Program-made: the position numbers and the translations under genes
Part shown: in pieces, positions 16,764-24,000 of the stretch
Layout of the letters: the number at the start of each line of letters is the position of its first letter
Position numbering within the stretch: position 1 is the stretch's first letter
The notes under the pieces: model-generated
Told to the model about the DNA's origin: nothing
The model's database searches: none
Seen by the model: the letters and a program-made list of their open reading frames with translations, nothing else
Source: Bradyrhizobium sp. 141
GTDB taxonomy: Bacteria; Pseudomonadota; Alphaproteobacteria; Rhizobiales; Xanthobacteraceae
DNA: 64,000 nt
Assembly: GCF_023074055.1 (NCBI RefSeq)
Contig: NZ_JADPKR010000098.1
Coordinates: forward strand, 18,959 to 82,958
Direction of reading: 5' to 3'

Positions 16764-18023
16764 TCAGGCGACGCGTTCCTCGCGTCTTCCTGAGGCCAGC
16801 ACGATTGCACCTTCTTTTTCGAGCGCTTCGATCTGGCTCTGGTCGAACCCGTGCTCGGCCAAAACCTCGCCTGTGTGCTCACCATAGACGGGCGCCCCTG
16901 ATCGCACTTTGCCTGGGGTCTCCGAAAACTTGACGGGAAGGCCGATCGTCTTAACCGGACCGAGGGTGGAATGCTCGACCTCGACGACCATCTCGCGCGC
17001 CAGCGTCTGCGGATCACTAAGTGCCTCCAGCATGTCATGCACGGGTCCGCACGGTACGCCCTTCTCGTCCAGCGCCGCGAGCCAGTGCGCCCGCGATTTG
17101 GTACGGAAGCGCTCGCCGAGGACCGCTTCGAGCTCCTTCAGGTGCGCCATGCGGTCGGCCCCGGTGACGAAGCGCGGATCGGCGGCGAGCTCGCTGGCGC
17201 CGAGCGCCTCCAGCATCAACAGCCAGTGCTTCTTGTTGGCGCCGCCGACCACGAGCCAGCCGTCCGAGGCCTCAAAGGCCTGATACGGCGCGTTGAGCGG
17301 ATGGGCCGAGCCCATCGCGCGCGGCGCGGTGCCCGCGGCGAGCGCGATGGTCGATTGCCAATAGGTCTGCACCAGGGCGGCCTCATAAAGCGAGGTCTCG
17401 ACCCATTGCCCTTCGCCGGTCTTGAGACGATGCGTATAGGCGGCGAGGATGCCCATGCTCGCGAGCAGACCGGCGGTGATGTCGGACAGCGGCGGGCCGC
17501 ATTTGACGGGCGGACCGTCGGGACGTTCGCCGGTAAAGCTCATGATGCCGCTCATCGCCTGCGCGACGAGGTCAAAACCGCGGCGATGCTTGTAGGGACC
17601 GGTGCGGCCAAAGCCCGACAGCGAGCAGTAGATCAGCGCCGGGAATTCGGCGTGCAGATCCTCATAGCCGAAGCCGAGACGCTCCATCGCGCCGGGCGCA
17701 AAATTCTCGACCAGCACGTCGGCGCCCGCGATCAGCCGCCGCAGCACTTGCTTGCCGCCGTCGGTCTTCAGATCCAGCACGATGCCGCGCTTGTTGCGGT
17801 TCATCATCAGGAAGGACGCCGCCTCGTCGCCGATCTTCGGCGGCACCGAATGACGGGTATCGTCGCCGTTCGGCCATTTCTCGATCTTGATCACGTCGGC
17901 GCCCATGTCGGCGAGCATCAAGGTGCAGGTCGGCCCGGCCATGACATGGGTGAGATCGATGACCTTGAGGCCAGCCAGCGGTCCCGAACGGCGAGAGTTG
18001 GATTGCGATCGATCGCTTTGCAT
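16764..18023 (-). CDS. CaiB/BaiF (class III) CoA-transferase
   Basis: A 419-residue cytoplasmic CoA-transferase. Family features: LAGLKVIDLTHVMAGPTCT at the N-terminus, MLADMGADVIKIEKW, FLMMNRNKRGIVLDLK and FGRTGPYKHRRGFDLVAQAMSG. In Frc-type enzymes an Asp forms the acyl anhydride; the aligned segment here reads VETSLYEAA, so a Glu appears to stand there, as in part of the family. It lies 9 bases downstream of the enoyl-CoA hydratase gene and upstream of tctC, so it probably activates the acid imported by TctABC. Donor and acceptor are unknown. Confidence 0.9.
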   Translation of the reverse strand: MQSDRSQSNSRRSGPLAGLKVIDLTHVMAGPTCTLMLADMGADVIKIEKWPNGDDTRHSVPPKIGDEAASFLMMNRNKRGIVLDLKTDGGKQVLRRLIAGADVLVENFAPGAMERLGFGYEDLHAEFPALIYCSLSGFGRTGPYKHRRGFDLVAQAMSGIMSFTGERPDGPPVKCGPPLSDITAGLLASMGILAAYTHRLKTGEGQWVETSLYEAALVQTYWQSTIALAAGTAPRAMGSAHPLNAPYQAFEASDGWLVVGGANKKHWLLMLEALGASELAADPRFVTGADRMAHLKELEAVLGERFRTKSRAHWLAALDEKGVPCGPVHDMLEALSDPQTLAREMVVEVEHSTLGPVKTIGLPVKFSETPGKVRSGAPVYGEHTGEVLAEHGFDQSQIEALEKEGAIVLASGRREERVA

Positions 18024-18032
18024 CGGCTGGTC

Positions 18033-18827
18033 CTATTGGCCGCGCCATTGCGGCGCGCGCTTATTGAGGAAAGCATCGAGCCCTTCGCGAAAATCCTGGC
18101 TCGTGTAGCACATCAGGATGAGGTCCTCGCCCTCGTCGCGCGTCAGCCGCCTTTGTAGGCGGGCCACGGCCTGCTTGGTCGCATTCAGCGTCAGGGGCGC
18201 ATGGCTGGCGACGAGGCGAGCCACCTCGTCGGCGCGCCGATCGAGGGCCTGGAGATCGTCGACGACCTCGCCGAGCAGCCCCACGCTTGCAGCCTCCGCG
18301 GCGTCGACGAGGCGCGCGGTGAAGATGAGATCCTTGACGCGCGCGGCACCAATGAGCGCGGTGAGACGGCTGACATTGGACATCGACAGGCAGTTGCCGA
18401 GCGTTCGGGCGATGGGAAACCCGATTTTCGCGCTTGTCGTGCCGATGCGCAGGTCGCAGGAAGCGGCAATGCCCGCCCCGCCTCCGGTGCAGAATCCGTT
18501 GATCGCCGCGATGGTCGGCACCCGGCACTGTTCGAGCGTGGTCAGCACGCGATCGATCCGGTTCTCGTAATCGATCGCGTCCTGCGGCGTCCTGAATTCG
18601 CGGAACTGGTTGATGTCGGTGCCCGAGGCGAACGCCTTGTCGCCGGCCCCGCGCAGCACCAGCACCTTGATAGCGTGGTCGCGGTTGGCTTCCTCGCAGA
18701 TCGCCGCGAGCCGCTCGTACATGGCGAAGGTGAAGGCGTTACGGGCCTGCGGGCGGTTGAAGGTGATCCGCCCGATGCCGTCCTTGCATTCAAAAAGAAG
18801 GTCTTCTGCCTCGACTTGCAGGTCCAT
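18033..18827 (-). CDS. Enoyl-CoA hydratase/isomerase (crotonase) family protein
   Basis: A 264-residue crotonase-fold protein. The two oxyanion-hole regions are visible (GDKAFASGTDINQF and GFCTGGGAGIAASCDLRIG), and the central NVSRLTALIGAARVKDL segment is family-like. A Glu of the kind used in hydratases (ARLVDAAEA) is present, though hydratase and isomerase cannot be separated reliably. ATG at 18827 is chosen over the upstream extension, which would run into the operator region. First gene of a six-gene operon ending with the pdxA-like gene, divergent from a GntR regulator. Confidence 0.88.
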   Translation of the reverse strand: MDLQVEAEDLLFECKDGIGRITFNRPQARNAFTFAMYERLAAICEEANRDHAIKVLVLRGAGDKAFASGTDINQFREFRTPQDAIDYENRIDRVLTTLEQCRVPTIAAINGFCTGGGAGIAASCDLRIGTTSAKIGFPIARTLGNCLSMSNVSRLTALIGAARVKDLIFTARLVDAAEAASVGLLGEVVDDLQALDRRADEVARLVASHAPLTLNATKQAVARLQRRLTRDEGEDLILMCYTSQDFREGLDAFLNKRAPQWRGQ

Positions 18828-18932
18828 TTCCTCGGCGTCCTCCTGTTTTTTACAATTTTTGAATGCAAAACATGAGATTTTCAAGCTGGAACTTGAAAAT
18901 TTCTGCCTGTAAGTTCATTTTTGAATGCAAAA
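18784..18932. promoter_or_regulatory. GntR control region: repeated TTTTTGAATGCAA boxes and a central palindrome
   Basis: Two identical 16-base boxes, ATTTTTGAATGCAAAA, lie at 18855-18870 and 18917-18932, 62 bases apart. A third, inverted 13-base match (TTGCATTCAAAAA) is at 18784-18796, inside the first codons of the enoyl-CoA hydratase gene. Between the first two sits a palindrome, ATTTTCAAG-CTGGAA-CTTGAAAAT (18877-18900). The region is strongly AT-rich compared with its surroundings. The layout suggests cooperative binding, with DNA looping, by the GntR protein encoded from 18947. Confidence 0.72.
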
Positions 18933-18946
18933 TTGAGCTCAGACCC

Positions 18947-19612
18947 ATGCTTCATGAAGACGTCGTCGGACGCATCCGTGCCATCCTGCTCGACGGCGAA
19001 ATCCCGCCGGGCGCCCGAATTCCCGAGCGTGAGCTGTGCGAGCGGCTCGAGATTTCGCGCACGCCACTGCGCGAAGCGCTCAAGGTGCTGGCTGCGGAAG
19101 GTCTCGTGCAGCTGCTGCCGCATCGCGGCTCACGCGCGGCAAAACTGACTGACAAGGACATGCGCGACCTGTTCGAGGTCTGCCAGGGCCTGGAGGCCCT
19201 CGCCGGCGAGCTCGCCTGCGAGCGCATCACGGACACCGAGATCGACGCAATTGCCGCCGCGCATGCGGACATGGTTCAGCATTATCGCGCGGGCGACCTG
19301 ATCCAGTATTATCGCGGCAACCGCGCCATTCACGAAGCCATTGTCAACGCAGCCGGAAACCCCGTGCTCGCGGGGTTGTACACCTCCGTGACCGCGCGCA
19401 TCCGGCGCGCGCGGTACGTCACGCCGATGACGCCACAGCGCTGGGCGCTCGCCGTGAAGGAGCATGAGGCAATCCTGAACGCGCTTCAGAGGCGCGACGG
19501 CGCCGGCCTCTCGCACATCCTGCGTGCGCATCTGCGCCACAAGCGCGAAGAGGTGCTGCAGGCGGGCTTTGCCGAGACGGAAGGAAACGACCTCACGCTG
19601 AGAATTGCCTAG
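18947..19612 (+). CDS. GntR family transcriptional regulator (FCD/FadR subfamily)
   Basis: A 221-residue regulator. The N-terminal winged helix-turn-helix is clear (GEIPPGARIPERELCERLEI, SRTPLREALKVLAAEGLV). The C-terminal FCD domain carries the candidate metal- and ligand-binding residues in RAIHEAIVNAAGN, VKEHEAILNAL and HLRHKREE. ATG at 18947 is preferred because it begins exactly where homology should begin; longer in-frame starts would overlap the operator boxes. Divergent from the six-gene catabolic operon, so it most likely represses that operon and itself until a carboxylate or CoA-pathway intermediate binds. Confidence 0.9.
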   Translation: MLHEDVVGRIRAILLDGEIPPGARIPERELCERLEISRTPLREALKVLAAEGLVQLLPHRGSRAAKLTDKDMRDLFEVCQGLEALAGELACERITDTEIDAIAAAHADMVQHYRAGDLIQYYRGNRAIHEAIVNAAGNPVLAGLYTSVTARIRRARYVTPMTPQRWALAVKEHEAILNALQRRDGAGLSHILRAHLRHKREEVLQAGFAETEGNDLTLRIA

Positions 19613-19836
19613 GCGCAATTCGTGTCGTCCTGGTTTGGCGGAGAGCGCGTCCACACGTGGCCTTCCCGCTCCGGGAGCTCGTTCCCGCTCCGCGTGAATC
19701 TGCGCACTAATTCCACTTGCTAGCTTGTCGCGGCCGGCGCAGCATACTTTTCTGCCGACCTGCCGTCGCGTGGCCGATCGGGCCGGTGCCAACGCGCGAA
19801 CAATCGCGCAAAACAAAAGACAAAGCGGAGAAACGC

Positions 19837-20820
19837 ATGACAATCGATGTCTCTCGTCGGTCCCTGCTCGCACTTGGGGCGGGCCTTGGTGCTGGCCTTG
19901 GCGCCAGCGCCATGCTCGGCAGCAGCGCGTTGGCGCGGGCTCCCAAGCTCGGCACCCAGACGCCCTACTGGCACCGCTTCGTTCTCGGCGATGCCGAGGT
20001 GACCGTCGTATCCGACGGGCCGTTGCCGCTCGGTGATCCCTCCGGGACTTTCACGGGCGTTCCAAAGGAAGAGGTCAAGAAGATGCTGGCCGACAATTTC
20101 CTGTCACCGGACAATGTCGTGCTCGAGCAGAATTCGCCGATCGTCAATACCGGCGACAAGCTCATCCTGTTCGATACCGGCATGGGCAGTTCGAAAATGT
20201 TTGGCGCCACCACCGGGCGACAACAGAAGAGCATGACCGAGGCCGGCATCAAGCCGGGGGACATCGACGCCGTGGTCTGCTCGCATGCCCATATCGACCA
20301 TATCGGGGGCATCGTGGACGAAGGCGGCAAGCCGCTGTTTCCGAACGCGCAGATCTACATCTCCCAGACCGATTTCGATTTCTGGACCGACGAAGGCAAG
20401 CTCGGCAGCCCGGTCAAGGACTTCGTCGTCCACGCCCGCAAGAACCTGCTGCCGGTCCGCGACCGCATCGTGTTCTTCAAGGACGGCCAGGAATTTCTGC
20501 CGGGCGTGCAGGCATTGGCGGCGCCCGGCCACACCGTCGGCCACACCATCTTCACGGTCTCCTCGGCGGGCAAATCGTTCGCCTTCCTCGGCGACCTCTC
20601 GCACCATTCGGTGCTGTTGCTGGAGCGGCCGCGGATGGAGTTCTCCTACGACACGGATCCGAAGCAGGCGGCCGAGTCGCGCGTCAAGCTCCTGACGATG
20701 CTCGCGGCAAACAAGATCCCGGTGATGTCCTATCACTTCGCCTGGCCGGGTTACGGCCACGTCGCCAAGGCGGGCGAAGGCTTCCACTACTATCCCGAAC
20801 CGATGAAGATGACGCTGTAG
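19837..20820 (+). CDS. Tat-exported metallo-beta-lactamase-fold hydrolase
   Basis: A 327-residue protein with a twin-arginine signal (SRRSLLALGAGLGAGLGASA) and an MBL domain. The metal motif HxHxDH is complete: His150, His152, Asp154 and His155 in CSHAHIDHIGG; further ligands are in PGHTVGHT and LGDLSHHS. The fold is shared by lactonases, sulfatases and quorum-quenching enzymes. The layout with FDTGMG and QTDFDFW resembles periplasmic AHL-lactonase-like MBLs, which is suggestive only. The start at 19837 has GCGGAGAA upstream. It ends in a strong terminator, so it is probably monocistronic. Confidence 0.88.
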   Translation: MTIDVSRRSLLALGAGLGAGLGASAMLGSSALARAPKLGTQTPYWHRFVLGDAEVTVVSDGPLPLGDPSGTFTGVPKEEVKKMLADNFLSPDNVVLEQNSPIVNTGDKLILFDTGMGSSKMFGATTGRQQKSMTEAGIKPGDIDAVVCSHAHIDHIGGIVDEGGKPLFPNAQIYISQTDFDFWTDEGKLGSPVKDFVVHARKNLLPVRDRIVFFKDGQEFLPGVQALAAPGHTVGHTIFTVSSAGKSFAFLGDLSHHSVLLLERPRMEFSYDTDPKQAAESRVKLLTMLAANKIPVMSYHFAWPGYGHVAKAGEGFHYYPEPMKMTL

Positions 20821-20864
20821 GCCGAGGCCGACCAAGGCAGGTCGGTCCACTCGCTCGCCTCACC

Positions 20865-20897
20865 AGGTCCGGACAGCGCGCGCTGTCCGGACCTTTT
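20865..20897 (+). terminator. Rho-independent terminator after the MBL hydrolase gene
   Basis: AGGTCCGGACAGCG and CGCTGTCCGGACCT form a perfect 14-base stem with a 2-base centre, followed by TTTT. A very strong intrinsic terminator 45 bases after the stop at 20820. Confidence 0.88.
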
Positions 20898-20940
20898 GCT
20901 TGCAACCGGGCTCCGCATAGCTCCGCGCCGTTATATCGGG

Positions 20941-20965
20941 AATATCGATAGCAACAGTCGATATT
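20941..20965. promoter_or_regulatory. Palindrome upstream of the OFA transporter gene
   Basis: AATATCGA-TAGCAACAG-TCGATATT, perfect 8-base arms with a 9-base spacer, about 100 bases before the transporter start. The 9-mer ATATCGATA inside it recurs just upstream of the LysR gene at 23950-23958 (opposite strand). This spacing is typical of LysR-type sites. Confidence 0.6.
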
Positions 20966-21064
20966 ATTCGTTTGTCAAAACCATTCTCCTGCGTAGCTTG
21001 AGGACGCGATCGCCTGCAGCCGGATGGCTGCGCCAAGAAGGGCGACGCGCCAGGAGGATTTTCG

Positions 21065-22483
21065 ATGACGACCACGCTCGATGCATCGGGGCTGCCTTCA
21101 CGCTCCCTGCTGTCGTTCCTCGATCGCGAGCATACGGTTGCAAGGCCGGGTTACAGCAGGTGGATGGTGCCGCCCGCGGCGCTCTGCGTGCATCTGTGTA
21201 TCGGGCAGGCCTACGCCTTCAGCGTCTTCAACCTGCCGATGACCAAGCTGATCGGCATCACCCAATCAGCTCCGGGTGACTGGAAGCTCACGGAACTCGG
21301 CTGGATCTTCTCCATCGCGATGGTCTTCTTGGGGTTGTCGGCGGCAGTGTTCGGACGCTGGGTCGAGGAAGGGGGACCCCGGCGGGCGATGTTCACCGCC
21401 GGCATCGCCTGGGCGAGTGCCTTCCTGATCTCCGCGCTCGGCGTCCATCTGCATAATCTCTGGATCATCTATTTTGGCTATGGCGTGATCGGGGGCTGTG
21501 CGCTCGGCATCGGCTACATCTCGCCGGTGTCAACGCTGATGAAATGGTTTCCCGATCGGCCGGGCATGGCAACCGGCATGGCGATCATGGGCTTCGGCGG
21601 CGGCGCGCTGATCGCCTCCCCCTTCTCCGTCTGGCTGATGAGCAAGTTCGCCAGCATGACCGACGTCGGCGTCTTCGGCGCCTTCATCACGCTGGGCTGC
21701 GTCTACTTCCTCTTCATGATGGTCGGCTCCGCGATCGTCCGCGTGCCGGCGCCGGGCTGGAAGCCGGAAGGCTACGTGCCGCCGGCAACCGCCACCAAGC
21801 TGATGACGAAGAACGATGTTTTTGTCTATCAGGCGATCAAGACGCCGCAGTTCTGGCTGATCTGGATCGTGTTGTTCTGCAACACCACCGCAGGCATCGG
21901 CGTGCTCGGCCAGGCTTCGGCGATGAGCCAGGAGATGTTCCCGGGACACATCACCGCGGTCGCGGCCGCCGGTCTCGTCGGCCTGATGAGTCTCTTCAAC
22001 ATGGGCGGACGCTTCAGCTGGGCCTCGTTGTCCGACTTCATCGGGCGCAAGAACACCTATTTCGTCTACATGGTGCTCGGCTTCGCGCTTTACGTGACCG
22101 TGCCTTATGCCGGCGCCAGCGGCAATGTCGTGCTGTTCGTGCTGTGCTTCCTGATCATCGTCAGCATGTATGGCGGCGGCTTTTCCACGGTGCCGGCCTA
22201 TCTGCGCGACATGTTCGGCACGCGCTATGTCGGGGCCATCCACGGCATCCTGCTCACAGCATGGTCGATGGCCGGCATCGCCGGGCCGGTGCTGATCAAC
22301 TACATCCGCGAATACAACGTCACCCATGGCGTGCCGAAGGCGCAGGCCTACAACACCACCATGTACATCATGGCCGGACTGCTCGTGGTCGGCTTCCTCG
22401 CCAATCTCTGCGTCCGCGCCGTCGACAAGCGCCATCACATGAAAGACGACGACAAGGCAAGTCTCGAACCGGCGCGCGCTTGA
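21065..22483 (+). CDS. OFA family MFS transporter (oxalate/formate antiporter-like)
   Basis: A 472-residue carrier with about 12 transmembrane segments. The OFA-type opening is visible: RWMVPPAALCVHLCIGQAYAFSVF, then LGWIFSIAMVFLGLSAAVFG and KWFPDRPGMATGMAIMGFGGGALI. The central loop carries PAPGWKPEGYVPP. Family members exchange oxalate/formate or carry lactate/pyruvate-like monocarboxylates. It starts with good context (CAGGAGGATTTTCGATG). It is followed by three very small genes in the same direction, the second of which matches the single-helix small subunit known to follow OFA carriers. Likely controlled by the LysR regulator at 23034-23933. Confidence 0.9.
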   Translation: MTTTLDASGLPSRSLLSFLDREHTVARPGYSRWMVPPAALCVHLCIGQAYAFSVFNLPMTKLIGITQSAPGDWKLTELGWIFSIAMVFLGLSAAVFGRWVEEGGPRRAMFTAGIAWASAFLISALGVHLHNLWIIYFGYGVIGGCALGIGYISPVSTLMKWFPDRPGMATGMAIMGFGGGALIASPFSVWLMSKFASMTDVGVFGAFITLGCVYFLFMMVGSAIVRVPAPGWKPEGYVPPATATKLMTKNDVFVYQAIKTPQFWLIWIVLFCNTTAGIGVLGQASAMSQEMFPGHITAVAAAGLVGLMSLFNMGGRFSWASLSDFIGRKNTYFVYMVLGFALYVTVPYAGASGNVVLFVLCFLIIVSMYGGGFSTVPAYLRDMFGTRYVGAIHGILLTAWSMAGIAGPVLINYIREYNVTHGVPKAQAYNTTMYIMAGLLVVGFLANLCVRAVDKRHHMKDDDKASLEPARA

Positions 22484-22509
22484 GGCGCGGCGAGCAAAAA
22501 GGAGCAACC

Positions 22510-22668
22510 ATGACGACGACATCGCGAAGCGAGGCATCGTTCTCGCAGCTGCTGCTGAGCTGGGTCGCCTATCGGCTGTCCCGGACCATGGCGGCGATCA
22601 AGCCGGCATATCGCGCCAGTGAAATCGCGGCGGCGGTCGCGGCCAGCAACAATCCCTCGGGGGCATGA
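22510..22668 (+). CDS. Small 52-residue protein downstream of the OFA carrier
   Basis: Encoded 26 bases after the transporter stop with an AGGAGC ribosome-binding site. The sequence (MTTTSRSEASFSQLLLSWVAYRLSR at the start, AYRASEIAAAVAASNNPSGA at the end) is amphipathic rather than a clear membrane span. Function unknown. Its stop is only 4 bases before the start of the next small gene. Confidence 0.55.
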   Translation: MTTTSRSEASFSQLLLSWVAYRLSRTMAAIKPAYRASEIAAAVAASNNPSGA

Positions 22669-22672
22669 CATC

Positions 22673-22798
22673 ATGCAGAGCGCTCAGACGGCAAGGACCA
22701 CACCGCTGCAATTGGCGCTGGCCTGGAGCTTTGCGGGCATCCCCCTGCTCGCAGGCGTCATCCAGACCCTGCTCAACGCCATGAAGCTGTTTCAATAG
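22673..22798 (+). CDS. MFS transporter small subunit-like membrane peptide (41 residues)
   Basis: MQSAQTARTTPLQLALAW leads into one hydrophobic helix (SFAGIPLLAGVIQTLLNAMK) with a short tail. Such a single-helix peptide, with the AW.F.GIPL..GV..T core, directly downstream of an OFA carrier matches what is annotated in databases as an MFS transporter small subunit. It is too short for most gene finders. It may stabilise the carrier in the membrane; that is inference. Confidence 0.65.
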   Translation: MQSAQTARTTPLQLALAWSFAGIPLLAGVIQTLLNAMKLFQ

Positions 22799-22809
22799 GC
22801 AAGAGGCCG

Positions 22810-23019
22810 ATGCGCCCCACGGACATGCACGCAACGCTGCTCGGCAACGCGCGACGGTTGATCAGCGACGAAGGCTTTGCCGTCTCCATGCTGGCCGCGG
22901 TGATCGCCGCCATGGTTCTGGCCTTCGGCCTCGGCGCGACCGCGGACATCGTCGTCGCGATGCTGGCGATTGGCGCCGTGACGGCCGTCGCCGAGACTCG
23001 CCTTTATAGACGCGGGTAG
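22810..23019 (+). CDS. Small membrane protein, 69 residues
   Basis: MRPTDMHATLLGNARRLISDEG is followed by two closely spaced hydrophobic stretches (SMLAAVIAAMVLAFGLGA and DIVVAMLAIGAVTAVA) and a basic C-terminus. It starts 12 bases after the preceding stop, with AAGAGG in front. Third of three small genes in the OFA carrier operon. No family is recognised. Confidence 0.65.
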   Translation: MRPTDMHATLLGNARRLISDEGFAVSMLAAVIAAMVLAFGLGATADIVVAMLAIGAVTAVAETRLYRRG

Positions 23020-23033
23020 CTTCGAACAGGCCG

Positions 23034-23933
23034 TCAGCGACGCTTGCGTGTGGCACGCGCCGGCGTTTCCATCATGCGGCGGGTCTGCTCGGCGGCGAGG
23101 TCGCGCATGAGCGCGATCGCGGTCTGAACGTGATCATCGGGCTGGTCGACTGAGTGGACGACATAGGCCGGCATCGAGAATTTCGGTGCACCCGCCACCA
23201 GATGCAAGCGCCTGGCCTTGAGCAGAGGCTCGACGATCCGGTGCGCGAAGTAGCCGGAGCCGCCATTGGCGAGCACGTGCTGAAGCCCGAGCCAGCCGAT
23301 GTTTGCAGTCAGCGCGGGTCCCGCAAAATTGGGAAAGACGGCGCTGTGGCGGGCATAGAATTCCGGCCCCCAGTCGACATAGACGTAACCATCCTGCGGC
23401 TCCGGATCGCTTTTGGGGTTGGTCGAGACCAGCACAAGCTGCTCCTCGATCAGCAACTCGACCTTGAGGCCCGGGCGGCTTTGCGGCGTGTACATCACGC
23501 CGATGTCGAGGCGGCCTTCGACCAGCCCCTGCATCAGCTCCGGCTCCAGCGCGCTTTCGGCGCGGATGGAGATATGCGGATTGGCCTCCTGCATGCGCGG
23601 CACCCAGAGCAGCAGAAATTCCTCCCACAAACCGATACGGCCGCCGACGACGAGCGCGCCGCTAAATCCCTTGGGAATTCCGACGTCGTGCCGGGCCTGC
23701 TCGACGGTGCGAACAAGTGTCGAAGCGTGACGCTGAAACTGACGGCCCGCCGCCGTCAGCGCCGCGCCGGCCTTGTTGCGAACGAACAGTGTGCAGCCAA
23801 GCAGCTCTTCGAGCGAGTGAATCCGCGTGCTGACTGTGGACTGGCTGACGTGAAGGCGATCGGCGGCCGTAATGAAATTCCCCGTCGCGACCACGGTCAG
23901 GAATGTACGCGCGAGCTCAGTGTCCACCGGCAT
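23034..23933 (-). CDS. LysR family transcriptional regulator
   Basis: A 299-residue LTTR. The N-terminal helix-turn-helix is clear (FLTVVATGNFITAADRLHVS, QSTVSTRIHSLEELLG). The effector domain follows from about residue 90 (GALVVGGRIGLWEEFLLLWV). ATG at 23933 is chosen; a GTG two codons upstream is possible. Convergent with the small-protein gene cluster and back to back with the RND operon end. An AT-rich stretch with ATATCGATA (opposite strand, 23950-23958) lies just upstream and is shared with the palindrome before the OFA carrier gene, so this protein is a good candidate regulator of that operon and of itself. Confidence 0.9.
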   Translation of the reverse strand: MPVDTELARTFLTVVATGNFITAADRLHVSQSTVSTRIHSLEELLGCTLFVRNKAGAALTAAGRQFQRHASTLVRTVEQARHDVGIPKGFSGALVVGGRIGLWEEFLLLWVPRMQEANPHISIRAESALEPELMQGLVEGRLDIGVMYTPQSRPGLKVELLIEEQLVLVSTNPKSDPEPQDGYVYVDWGPEFYARHSAVFPNFAGPALTANIGWLGLQHVLANGGSGYFAHRIVEPLLKARRLHLVAGAPKFSMPAYVVHSVDQPDDHVQTAIALMRDLAAEQTRRMMETPARATRKRR

Positions 23934-23949
23934 CCCCACAAATCGAAAT

Positions 23950-23958
23950 TATCGATAT
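23950..23958 (-). promoter_or_regulatory. Candidate LysR autoregulatory half-site
   Basis: On the minus strand this reads ATATCGATA, followed by ATTTCGAT, 16 bases before the LysR start codon. The same 9-mer is part of the palindrome at 20941-20965 upstream of the OFA carrier gene. Confidence 0.4.
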
Positions 23959-24000
23959 GAAAGGCGCTCTCTTCGGGGATGTCAAACTGGCAAGTGGGGG

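Noticed and set aside
19670..19710. Short repeat TTCCCGCTCCG twice upstream of the MBL gene
   Set aside because: Only 11 bases, in a GC-rich stretch, with no link to a promoter or regulator.
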